From: Acidobacteriota bacterium
GTDB lineage: Bacteria; Acidobacteriota; Blastocatellia; UBA7656
Assembly (NCBI GenBank): GCA_038040445.1
Contig: JBBPIG010000006.1
Span: forward strand, 217,294 to 281,293
Length of the DNA: 64,000 nucleotides
Direction of reading: 5' to 3'
The translations under genes and the position numbers were made by a program. This document shows positions 57,540 through 64,000 of the stretch, one piece after another; position 1 is the stretch's first letter, and each line of letters opens with the position of its first letter. The notes beneath the pieces were generated by a model. It worked only from the letters and a program-made list of their open reading frames with translations, searched no databases and was not told the DNA's origin.

Positions 57540-58160
57540 ATGGCACATATGGATGTACTGCTTTGTGATGACGTAGATAACCTCGGGCAGCGCGGGCAAG
57601 TGGTGCGCGTGCGCGCGGGTTACGGGCGAAACTACCTGCTGCCGCAAGGCCTGGCAATCAAGGCCAGCGCCGGCAACAAGAAAATGATCGATGAGCAACG
57701 GCGCCTGCTCGCTAAACGTGAACAGCGCGAGCGAGTGTCGGCTCAATCAGAAGCCGATAAGCTGCAGGGTATCGAGCTGCGCTTCGATCGGCGCGTCGGC
57801 GAGCACGGGATTCTTTTCGGATCGGTGACCGCGCTCGACATAGCCGAGGCGCTCAAGGAACGCGGCGTCTCCGTCGAGCGGCGCAGGATCGCTTTGCGCG
57901 AGCACATCAAGGAAGTTGGCGACTACGACGTGGCGATAAAGCTGCACCGCGACGTCAGCCCTACGATCAAGGTGCTCGTTCGTAAGGAGGGCCAGGCGGA
58001 GCCCGAGGCCGCCGCAGAAGCGGCTCCAGAAGGCGCCCCAGAAGCGGCCCCAGAAGCGGCTCCAGAAGCCGACTCCACGCCAGCCGAACAAGTCGACGTC
58101 GAGACATCCGCGGACGCAGCCCAGGCTCCTGAAGCGAATGCGGAAACAACCGAGGAGTAG
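57540..58160 (+). CDS. rplI: 50S ribosomal protein L9 with a long C-terminal tail
   Basis: L9 normally has about 150 residues; here 206. The N-terminal domain (VLLCDDVDNLGQRGQVVRVR, GYGRNYLLPQGLAIKAS), the connecting helix and the C-terminal rRNA-binding domain (HGILFGSVTALDIAEALKER) are normal. After about residue 150 comes a low-complexity tail of repeated EAAPEAAPEA/EADSTPAEQ. GAGGA precedes the ATG at 57540; an ATG three codons later is also possible. Confidence 0.95.
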   Translation: MAHMDVLLCDDVDNLGQRGQVVRVRAGYGRNYLLPQGLAIKASAGNKKMIDEQRRLLAKREQRERVSAQSEADKLQGIELRFDRRVGEHGILFGSVTALDIAEALKERGVSVERRRIALREHIKEVGDYDVAIKLHRDVSPTIKVLVRKEGQAEPEAAAEAAPEGAPEAAPEAAPEADSTPAEQVDVETSADAAQAPEANAETTEE

Positions 58161-58167
58161 CATGTAA

Positions 58168-58189
58168 GGGCGGCGCTCCGTGGCCGCCC
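58168..58189 (+). terminator. hairpin after rplI
   Basis: GGGCGGC (58168-58174) and GCCGCCC (58183-58189) form a perfect 7-bp GC stem with an 8-base loop, eight bases after the rplI stop. No U-tract follows, so termination may need a factor. Confidence 0.5.
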
Positions 58190-58553
58190 CTCACTCCAAT
58201 AGAGATTGATTCTCGCACTGAGATAGCTACCGGGCCATGCCTACATACTGCTGGACGCGGTTGGCAGTTGTTGGTATCATCGCGCGCACGGAATGTAGCA
58301 GTGCGCGAAATGGCGGCCTTTGTTTGTGGCGAATAGATAGTGCACAGAAGAAGCCATACGTGAGGTCCTAAGGCCGAGGTATCCTGAGATCTATCTGAAC
58401 TACAACGAGGTTCTGTTGCGCGGCGGCCTCACCGAGGCCGGATAACGCGATATTCGGAGACTTAATACCAGCGACGTTTACCGAGAAGAAGGCTAGTGCG
58501 TAGCTTGCGATAGGCACCGAAGGCCGTTCTCTTCCAAAAGAGTGACCCTCCCT
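58190..58553. other. intergenic region before dnaB
   Basis: No gene supported. The sequence has no heptamer element, unlike the other gaps nearby. On the minus strand a stretch around 58368-58500 translates to protein-like text (PNIALSGLGEAAAQQNLVVV) but is open only as part of the frame antisense to dnaB. Confidence 0.4.
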
Positions 58554-59897
58554 ATGACGCGAGCGGCAACGGGTGACCCATTTTTCGATAAAGGCCTCCC
58601 GTCCAACGTCGAGGCTGAGCGCTCGATACTCGGCGCAATCCTGCTGGACAACGCCGTCTGCAATCAAGCCATCGAGTTGCTGCGACGCGACGATTTCTTC
58701 CTCGACTCCCACCGCCGAATCTTCGACAAGATGGTTGTGCTCTCCGAGCGCCTCATGCCGATCGATTTGATTACCCTCAGCGATGAGCTGCGTCGCGCCG
58801 GCGAGTTCGAACAGATCGGCGGCGCCACCTACATCGCGTCGCTCATCGACGGCGTGCCGCGCACCGACACCATCGAGCCGTACGCCAAGCTGGTCAAGGC
58901 GAAGTCGATGTTGCGCAAGCTCATCACCGCTTCCAATCAGATCAGCGCCCTCGCGTTTGAAGAAGAAGACGACGCCGATGTGATCATCGACAAGGCCGAG
59001 CAGATGATCTTTCAGATTGCAGAAGACCGCGTGCGCCAGGGTTTTCAATACATCGGAGACGTCGCCCATCGCCGACTCGAGCAGATCGAACAGATGGCTG
59101 GCCGGCCCGAGATGATTACCGGGGTGCCGACCGGTTTCACCGACTTCGATCGAATGACTTCGGGCCTCCAGCGTCAGGAGCTGATCGTGATCGCGGCTCG
59201 CCCGTCGATGGGCAAGACCGCGCTGGCTTTGAACATGGCGCAGTACGCATCCAAGAACGCAAACGTCGTCGGGATATTCAGCCTCGAGATGTCCGCCGAA
59301 CAACTTGTATCGCGATTGCTTTGCTCGGAAGCGAGGGTCGATGCTCACCGGCTGAGGACCGGCTATCTCAATCGCGAGGAATGGGCGAGGCTCGCGGATG
59401 CGTTGCGGCGTCTGTGCGAGACGAAAGTCTTTATCGACGACTCCGCCGCGGTCAGCGTAATGGAAATGCGAGCGAAGTGCCGGCGGTTGAAGGCAGAACA
59501 CGGACTGGATCTGCTGGTCATTGATTACCTGCAACTGATGGCTGGCCGCGGTCGAATCGAATCGCGACAGCAAGAAGTTTCTCAGATCTCGCGCGACCTG
59601 AAAGGACTGGCTAAAGAACTGGACGTGCCGGTAGTCGCGCTGTCACAGCTTTCGCGCGCACCTGAACAGCGCAGCGAGCACAAGCCTCAGTTAAGCGACT
59701 TGCGCGAGAGCGGCGCGATCGAACAGGACAGTGACGTTGTGTGCTTCATATACCGCGAAGAGCTGTACAAACCGACTGACGAGAATCAGGGGATGGCCGA
59801 GCTGATCATCGGCAAACAACGCAACGGTCCAACGGGCGTGGTACAGTTGGCCTTTCTCAAGGAGTTCACCCGGTTCGAGAATATGTGGCGCGAGTAA
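58554..59897 (+). CDS. dnaB: replicative DNA helicase DnaB
   Basis: Hexameric 5'-3' helicase at the replication fork. 447 residues: N-terminal domain ([19 protein letters not shown]), linker, and RecA-like C-terminal domain with Walker [28 protein letters not shown], Walker [28 protein letters not shown] and [21 protein letters not shown]. The ATG at 58554 is used; a GTG four codons earlier (58542) is equally possible, as neither has a clear ribosome site. Confidence 0.97.
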   Translation: MTRAATGDPFFDKGLPSNVEAERSILGAILLDNAVCNQAIELLRRDDFFLDSHRRIFDKMVVLSERLMPIDLITLSDELRRAGEFEQIGGATYIASLIDGVPRTDTIEPYAKLVKAKSMLRKLITASNQISALAFEEEDDADVIIDKAEQMIFQIAEDRVRQGFQYIGDVAHRRLEQIEQMAGRPEMITGVPTGFTDFDRMTSGLQRQELIVIAARPSMGKTALALNMAQYASKNANVVGIFSLEMSAEQLVSRLLCSEARVDAHRLRTGYLNREEWARLADALRRLCETKVFIDDSAAVSVMEMRAKCRRLKAEHGLDLLVIDYLQLMAGRGRIESRQQEVSQISRDLKGLAKELDVPVVALSQLSRAPEQRSEHKPQLSDLRESGAIEQDSDVVCFIYREELYKPTDENQGMAELIIGKQRNGPTGVVQLAFLKEFTRFENMWRE

Positions 59898-59999
59898 CGA
59901 TGCGTGAACCGTGATGCGTAACCGTGATGCGTGATCCGTGAAACGAGATGAGCGTGCGCGGACGGTATCTTGTTGGTCTCACGAATCACGCATCACTCT
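59898..59999. repeat. heptamer inverted-repeat element H10 (TGATGCG units)
   Basis: Left arm 59898-59952 has about eight units (CGATGCG, TGAACCG, TGATGCG, a 6-bp unit, TGATGCG, TGATCCG, TGAAACG, AGATGAG); right arm 59979-59999 has three (TCACGAA, TCACGCA, TCACTCT). The arms are of unequal length. It starts directly after the dnaB stop and ends five bases before the mutM start. Same family as H5 and H9. Confidence 0.92.
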
Positions 60000-60004
60000 T
60001 TCCT

Positions 60005-60793
60005 ATGCCCGAACTTCCTGAAGTAGAAACCCGGCTTCTTTATTTTAGACGCAATGCGCTCGGCCAGTGCGTCGAACGAGTGATCATCACCGCGCCCAAC
60101 ATGATAAAGAACCCCTCGGCTCGGGCATTCGAGCGGGGCTTGCGCGGGCGATGTTTCGTAGACGCATTGCGTCGCGGCAAGTATTTGATCGTTGCTCTCG
60201 ATGATGGCCGCTCGCTGATTCTGCATTTCGGAATGGGCGGCGACCTCGGCTACTACAAACTCTCGGGAGAGCGGCCCGATTACACCCGCATCGAATTCGT
60301 GCTCACCAACGGTTGGCGGCTAGCCTTCACCTGCCCGCGGAAAATCTGCCGCGTGATGCTGGTCGATAACCTCGCGCAGGTTCCCGCTCTTCGAGAGATG
60401 GGACCGGAGCCATTAGGCGTCGCTTTCAGTCTTGCTTTTCTCGAACGTCTGATCGAAGAACGGCCCCGGCGTCAGATCAAGCCCCTGCTAATGGATCAGA
60501 AGATGATCGCGGGAGTGGGCAACATCTACGCGGATGAGATCCTGTTTGAAGCGGGAGTCCGCCCCGATCGCCTCGCATCAAGATTGAGCGTAGAAGAGAT
60601 CAAGCGTATTCACCGCGCGACGCGCCGCGTGCTGAGGCGCTCGATTCAAACGGCTGGCGATGAGGACTTCCCGTCGGACTTTTTGGTATCGCGCGACGCG
60701 CGCGGAGCGTTGTGCGGAGTCTGCGGTCAGCCGATCGAGAAGAAAACGATCGGCGGGCGCACCGCGCACTTCTGCTCTCACTGTCAGGCGTGA
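60005..60793 (+). CDS. mutM: formamidopyrimidine-DNA glycosylase (Fpg/MutM) family protein
   Basis: Repairs oxidised purines. 262 residues. The processed N-terminus is P-E-L-P-E-V-E-T (catalytic Pro and Glu), the Lys of LRRGKYLIVAL is the beta-elimination lysine, the helix-two-turn-helix region has KPLLMDQKMIAGVGNIYADE, and a C-terminal zinc finger has CGVCG and CSHC. The loop motif HFGMGGDLGYY differs from the usual HLGMSG. Could be a member of the endonuclease VIII or plant-type branch instead of classical MutM. The repeat H10 fills its 5' region. Confidence 0.88.
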   Translation: MPELPEVETRLLYFRRNALGQCVERVIITAPNMIKNPSARAFERGLRGRCFVDALRRGKYLIVALDDGRSLILHFGMGGDLGYYKLSGERPDYTRIEFVLTNGWRLAFTCPRKICRVMLVDNLAQVPALREMGPEPLGVAFSLAFLERLIEERPRRQIKPLLMDQKMIAGVGNIYADEILFEAGVRPDRLASRLSVEEIKRIHRATRRVLRRSIQTAGDEDFPSDFLVSRDARGALCGVCGQPIEKKTIGGRTAHFCSHCQA

Positions 60794-60840
60794 TCAACGA
60801 ACCCGGTTCACTTAACCAGCAGCAGCTTCTTAGCGTTCTT

Positions 60841-60892
60841 TGCGGCTTTGCGAGAACGGTTTGCCGCGAACCCGTTTCTCGCAAAGCCGGCA
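60841..60892. repeat. inverted repeat, TGCGGCTTTGCGAGAACGG type
   Basis: Left arm 60841-60861 (TGCGGCTTTGCGAGAACGG...) and right arm 60869-60892 are imperfect reverse complements with a 7-bp spacer; GCAAAGTCGCAAAG-like text also occurs at 48456-48472. It lies after mutM, in the 240-bp gap before the DUF421 gene. Confidence 0.75.
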
Positions 60893-61033
60893 AGTCGCAA
60901 AGGCCGCAAAAGCAGCCAATCCTGCGCAGAGGTGGGATTCCTCAGTCTCCACACGAAGACTGGTTGCGACCTGAGCTGCACTATGGTTCTCTGGATACTC
61001 TCCCAACACTCGTTTGAACGGAGCACCGCGAAA

Positions 61034-61612
61034 ATGGATTCGAAGATCTGGAGCGATCTATTTCACCCCGACATCTCTATCATCGAGAAGATCGTCCGGC
61101 CGCTGATGGTCTATTTCTTTCTGGTCATCGGACTGAGGCTTGCCGGTAAGCGCGAACTGGCCCAACTGAACCCGTTTGATCTGATAGTGCTGCTGACGTT
61201 GTCGAACACAGTGCAGAACGCGATCATCGGCAACGACAACTCTGTGACAGGCGGGTTGATCGGCGCGACGACACTGCTGGCGGTGAACTACATTGTCGTG
61301 AGATTTCTTTTCAAGCACGAGAAGCTTGACCGGCTGGTCGAGGGCGATTCCGACGTGTTGATCCAGGTAGGACAGATAAGACACGACCGGCTGAAGAAAG
61401 AACTGATAACCTTGTCCGAACTCGAGTCGGCCGCGCACAAGCAAGGCTTTGGTTCGCTCGATGAAGTCGATCGCGCGGTGCTCGAACCGGGTGGAACATT
61501 CGCGTTCATCGGAAAGAAGCCTTCGCCCGAAGGGGCACGTCATGCTGAAGTGCTCGAGAGGCTGGATCAACTTGGCGAGGAGCTTGCGGCATTGCGTGCA
61601 TCGAGGTCTTAG
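61034..61612 (+). CDS. DUF421 (YetF/YcaP-type) membrane protein
   Basis: A 192-residue protein. Three N-terminal transmembrane helices (LMVYFFLVIGLRLAG, FDLIVLLTLSNTVQNAIIG, TLLAVNYIVVRFLF) are followed by a cytoplasmic YetF-type domain (LVEGDSDVLIQVGQIRHDRL, ITLSELESAAHKQGFGSL, VDRAVLEPGGTFAFIGKK). The ATG at 61034 is chosen as the family start; the frame runs upstream through the inverted repeat. Function is poorly known; convergent with the M28 peptidase. Confidence 0.88.
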   Translation: MDSKIWSDLFHPDISIIEKIVRPLMVYFFLVIGLRLAGKRELAQLNPFDLIVLLTLSNTVQNAIIGNDNSVTGGLIGATTLLAVNYIVVRFLFKHEKLDRLVEGDSDVLIQVGQIRHDRLKKELITLSELESAAHKQGFGSLDEVDRAVLEPGGTFAFIGKKPSPEGARHAEVLERLDQLGEELAALRASRS

Positions 61613-61645
61613 GGGCGTTCAGAGACGAAGGGCCAATCAGGAAAA

Positions 61646-61671
61646 GAAGAGCCGGCTGCAACCGGCCCTTC
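61646..61671. terminator. hairpin between convergent genes
   Basis: GAAGAGCCGG (61646-61655) and CCGGCCCTTC (61662-61671) pair at nine of ten positions. It sits between the ends of the DUF421 and M28 peptidase genes and could stop both transcripts. Confidence 0.45.
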
Positions 61672-61723
61672 AATTCTACCGGTCGAGCCATGCCGATTTC
61701 GGGTTTAATTCGTTTTGATGGAG

Positions 61724-63535
61724 CTACAGCTTCAGTTTGCCCGACACAGTTTTGCCAACGCGCGGGCCCAGATTATCACGACCGGGCGGATGATCCATAT
61801 TCGCCGTGCGCGCTCCGATTTCGTAGGCGTACTGTCCAATGCGCGCCATCTTGTCGAAGTTGATCTTCTCGACGCTGTCAGTATTTGTGTGATAGTCGGG
61901 ATGCAGACCGGTCGTCAGGAACACGATCGGCACTCCCTTAGCCGCGTAGCTGTAGTGATCGCTGCGATAGTAGATCTGCTCGAGGTCCGTCGGATCGTTC
62001 ATCTCGTAGTCGAGCTTCAGCGGCTTCGCAAGCGCGCCGTTCGCATCAACGGTTACGTTGTGAAACTCGGTGCTTATTCGGTCCGAACCGACGACATATA
62101 CCGTGCTGGATTCCTCAGCTTTGTTGTCGCGGTTGCGCCCAACCATGTCCATGTTTATCTGGGCGACTATCTTGTCCATCGGCACCGTTGGATAGTCCGC
62201 GAAGTAGCGTGAGCCCCACAGTCCTCTCTCCTCGCCGGAGTGCCAAACGAAAACGAGTGACCGCCGAAGCTTTGGCCCGGTGGCGAATGCTTTCGCCATA
62301 CCCATCATCGCCACGGTTCCCGAGCCGTCATCGTCCGCGCCGTTCCATACGCGATCGCCGGTTGCGCCTTCAGTCACTCGGCCCGGAGGTCTAATGCCTC
62401 TCGGCGGGTTCCCGGCTTGAGTTGGTTCACCCTCGTTATAACCAACGTGATCGTAGTGCGCGCCGAACGCGACGTATGTGTCCTTGAGTTTCGCATCGGA
62501 GCCCTCGATGATGCCGACCACGTTGCGAGTGTATTGGGTGCGCACTGTCTGATAGTTTGCGTCTATGTTGAAAGTGATTCGCACGTTCTTCAGAGCAAAA
62601 CCCGGCAGTGGTTCTCCTTTGGCGGCTTTCTCTTTCAACTCGGCGTACTTCATATCCGCGCCGGTGAACAGAAATTCGAAGAAGTCATCCTGAGCGGTGA
62701 CCGCGGGTGGAATCGGGTTGTCTAACCGCTGGACTGTTGTGAAGTCAGAGCCGTCGGCCTGGCCTCCGCCAAACTGATTGCCACCAGGAGGGCCGCCACC
62801 CTGACCTTGCCCTAGACCCTGACCTTGCCCTTGACCCTGACCCTGACCTTGACCCTGACCTTGACCCTGCCCACTCTGTCCCTGAGCTCCAGCCGCTTGA
62901 CCCTGGCCTCGTCGACCTCCGCCGACGCCTATGCTTGCAACGGCTCCCACTTGCTCAGTGGCGTAGCGTGAGCGGCCACCGAGCGCGCGAAAATACTGCC
63001 GAGCTTCAAGGCCCTTAGGCCCGGTGGTTCCGAGCCAAACAACAGTTTTGCCTTTGACGTTCTTGCCGGCGAAGTCGTTATAGTTGGCCAGCGGCGCGTT
63101 CAAGCCGTAGCCCACGAACTCGATCTGATCAGAGGTGAATGTTCGTTTCCCCCCAACGTTCGAGGGGAAAGTCATTCCTTCTTTGTTCTTGAAGGTGCGT
63201 GTTTGTCCGCCCGCTTCTACGGTAATCGTCGAGCGATTGTCGCTCTTGATGCCGAGCACGGCCACGCGTTGAAAGTAGGAGCGGTTCGGGCCGCCGGGTT
63301 TGACGCGCCAGGACCGGAGGTGCTCGGCGATGTAGGCGGCGGCGAGGCCAAGACCTTCGGTGTAGGTGTTGCGGCCTTCGAGCTCATCGGACGCCAGATA
63401 GGTCAACCACTCTTTCAGGTCTTCCTGGGCGATCGCATCGCGGCCGTTGTTCTTTGCCGTGACGGATGAGAACGTGAAGGCGGCCACCAGAGCCAGTTGT
63501 GTGATTATGACAGTTAGCTTGCGAAGACGTTTCAT
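61724..63535 (-). CDS. exported M28-family zinc aminopeptidase with a GQ-repeat insert
   Basis: A 603-residue exported peptidase. Signal peptide (LTVIITQLALVAAFTFSSVT); a PA-like domain (about 110-320) interrupted by a run of Gly-Gln repeats; then the M28 catalytic domain with FGAHYDHVGYN (zinc His and Asp), NGADDDGSGTVA (bridging Asp), WHSGEERGLWGS (Glu), INMDMVGR and HPDYHTNTDS (His). GGAGGAAG precedes the ATG at 63535. The GQ run is encoded by a 6-bp tandem repeat at about 62800-62875 (ACCCTG/ACCTTG units on the plus strand). Likely releases N-terminal amino acids outside the cell. Confidence 0.92.
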   Translation of the reverse strand: MKRLRKLTVIITQLALVAAFTFSSVTAKNNGRDAIAQEDLKEWLTYLASDELEGRNTYTEGLGLAAAYIAEHLRSWRVKPGGPNRSYFQRVAVLGIKSDNRSTITVEAGGQTRTFKNKEGMTFPSNVGGKRTFTSDQIEFVGYGLNAPLANYNDFAGKNVKGKTVVWLGTTGPKGLEARQYFRALGGRSRYATEQVGAVASIGVGGGRRGQGQAAGAQGQSGQGQGQGQGQGQGQGQGQGLGQGQGGGPPGGNQFGGGQADGSDFTTVQRLDNPIPPAVTAQDDFFEFLFTGADMKYAELKEKAAKGEPLPGFALKNVRITFNIDANYQTVRTQYTRNVVGIIEGSDAKLKDTYVAFGAHYDHVGYNEGEPTQAGNPPRGIRPPGRVTEGATGDRVWNGADDDGSGTVAMMGMAKAFATGPKLRRSLVFVWHSGEERGLWGSRYFADYPTVPMDKIVAQINMDMVGRNRDNKAEESSTVYVVGSDRISTEFHNVTVDANGALAKPLKLDYEMNDPTDLEQIYYRSDHYSYAAKGVPIVFLTTGLHPDYHTNTDSVEKINFDKMARIGQYAYEIGARTANMDHPPGRDNLGPRVGKTVSGKLKL

Positions 63536-63566
63536 CGCTTCCTCCATAGTGTGAGCCGAACGTTAT

Positions 63567-63908
63567 TTGTATGAGTCGAATGTTCTGCCAGATTTGCTAG
63601 TACGTCACGCCTGGGATTTGGGATACCGGATTATCGCAACAACCCGGGAGAAACTGACGCTGAGCAAGGAAGGGCCGGGCCGGTTGTACTATACGATAGA
63701 CTTAGACTTCGATATGCGACAACAAGTTCGCTTCGTAACAGACGGCAACGACGTATTAGAATTTGTCGTTCAACTAGAGATCAAGATCGATGATGCTTGG
63801 GCTTGGATTCGGCGCTACGACACAATGAATGGGTTCGCTCATCTTGACGTCAAGTATGGCGATGGAAGTATTGACAAGTACCGAGCCATGAAACCTACCG
63901 TTCAATAA
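63567..63908 (+). CDS. hypothetical protein
   Basis: A 113-residue protein starting with TTG, divergent from the M28 gene by 31 bp; no strong ribosome site. The middle (LYYTIDLDFDMRQQVRFVTD) and C-terminal WIRRYDTMNGFAHLDVKYGD segments look like a folded soluble domain. The last segment resembles small hypothetical proteins (DUF7718-like), but this is not certain. The final 90 bases of the window are A-rich and show no gene. Confidence 0.65.
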   Translation: MYESNVLPDLLVRHAWDLGYRIIATTREKLTLSKEGPGRLYYTIDLDFDMRQQVRFVTDGNDVLEFVVQLEIKIDDAWAWIRRYDTMNGFAHLDVKYGDGSIDKYRAMKPTVQ

Positions 63909-64000
63909 GGCGTTCACCGTGGCGCTTGCAGATATAGTATCCAACAGGAGCAAAAGCATAGTACTAGGAATATAGAAGCGAGAAGAAATAAATAAAGATT

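Noticed and set aside
58368..59573. 401-codon minus-strand frame opposite dnaB
   Set aside because: Antisense shadow of a confident gene; high GC codon bias opens the opposite frame.
62800..62875. Tandem CCCTGA/CCTTGA units as another intergenic repeat element
   Set aside because: Period is six, not seven, it has no inverted arm, and it encodes the Gly-Gln run of the M28 peptidase.

Overview
The window looks like a chromosomal segment of a soil-type Acidobacteriota, probably class Blastocatellia. This is inferred from gene content only: two modules of a TIGR02999-like ECF sigma factor followed by a Ser/Thr kinase with a C-terminal PD40/TolB-type propeller, an Oar-like TonB receptor with a carboxypeptidase-regulatory domain, many secreted beta-rich proteins, a BlaI/M56 operon, and a deoxyhypusine-synthase-like protein. 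There is no rRNA and no recognisable insertion sequence. One tRNA (Gln, anticodon TTG) is present.

Layout. 0-10 kb: mixed metabolism and regulation (CDP-alcohol phosphatidyltransferase cut by the window edge, zinc-ribbon membrane protein, serine hydrolase divergent from a LysR regulator, enoyl-CoA hydratase, DUF1015 protein next to serA, TauE/SafE exporter, GNAT). 10-17.6 kb: secreted surface proteins on the minus strand, including a 1.5 kb-residue FG-GAP/beta-helix/DUF11/HYR protein. 17.7-30.2 kb: two paralogous sigma-kinase modules, decayed genes between them, and the TonB receptor. 30.3-36.4 kb: minus-strand housekeeping (deoxyhypusine-synthase-like, thioesterase, S4 protein, two parvulin-type foldases, amidohydrolase). 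36.4-43.8 kb: an accessory block with an antitoxin whose toxin is truncated, a BlaI-M56 operon with two secreted proteins sharing the peptidase's 29-residue repeats, and an ATPase/TOPRIM pair resembling split OLD-type defence. 43.9-47.6 kb: mfd. 47.7-49.8 kb: an isolated CRISPR-like repeat, an MNT antitoxin with a decayed HEPN partner, and small exported or membrane proteins. 49.9-60.8 kb: TPR and CAP proteins, then ispE, tRNA-Gln, prs, rplY, pth, rpsF, rpsR, rplI, dnaB, mutM. 61-64 kb: DUF421 protein, M28 peptidase and a small hypothetical.

The most striking unexplained structure is a set of about ten intergenic elements built of tandem 7-bp units on both sides of a spacer, the right arm being the reverse complement of the left. 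Unit sequence differs between loci and falls into five families, but the period of seven and the inverted layout are constant. Some copies supply the stop codon of the upstream gene or end one base before the next start codon. Other palindromic repeats sit between convergent genes, and one lies in frame inside mfd.

The strongest candidate for a little-described protein system is the operon at 36.9-41.8 kb: a BlaI-type repressor with an operator inside its own promoter, an M56 membrane metallopeptidase, and two exported proteins. All three downstream proteins end in eight or nine copies of the same 29-residue motif. Several secreted-protein genes between 11 and 27 kb carry frameshifts, and one small gene near 22 kb carries several lesions, so real decay and sequence error both need considering.
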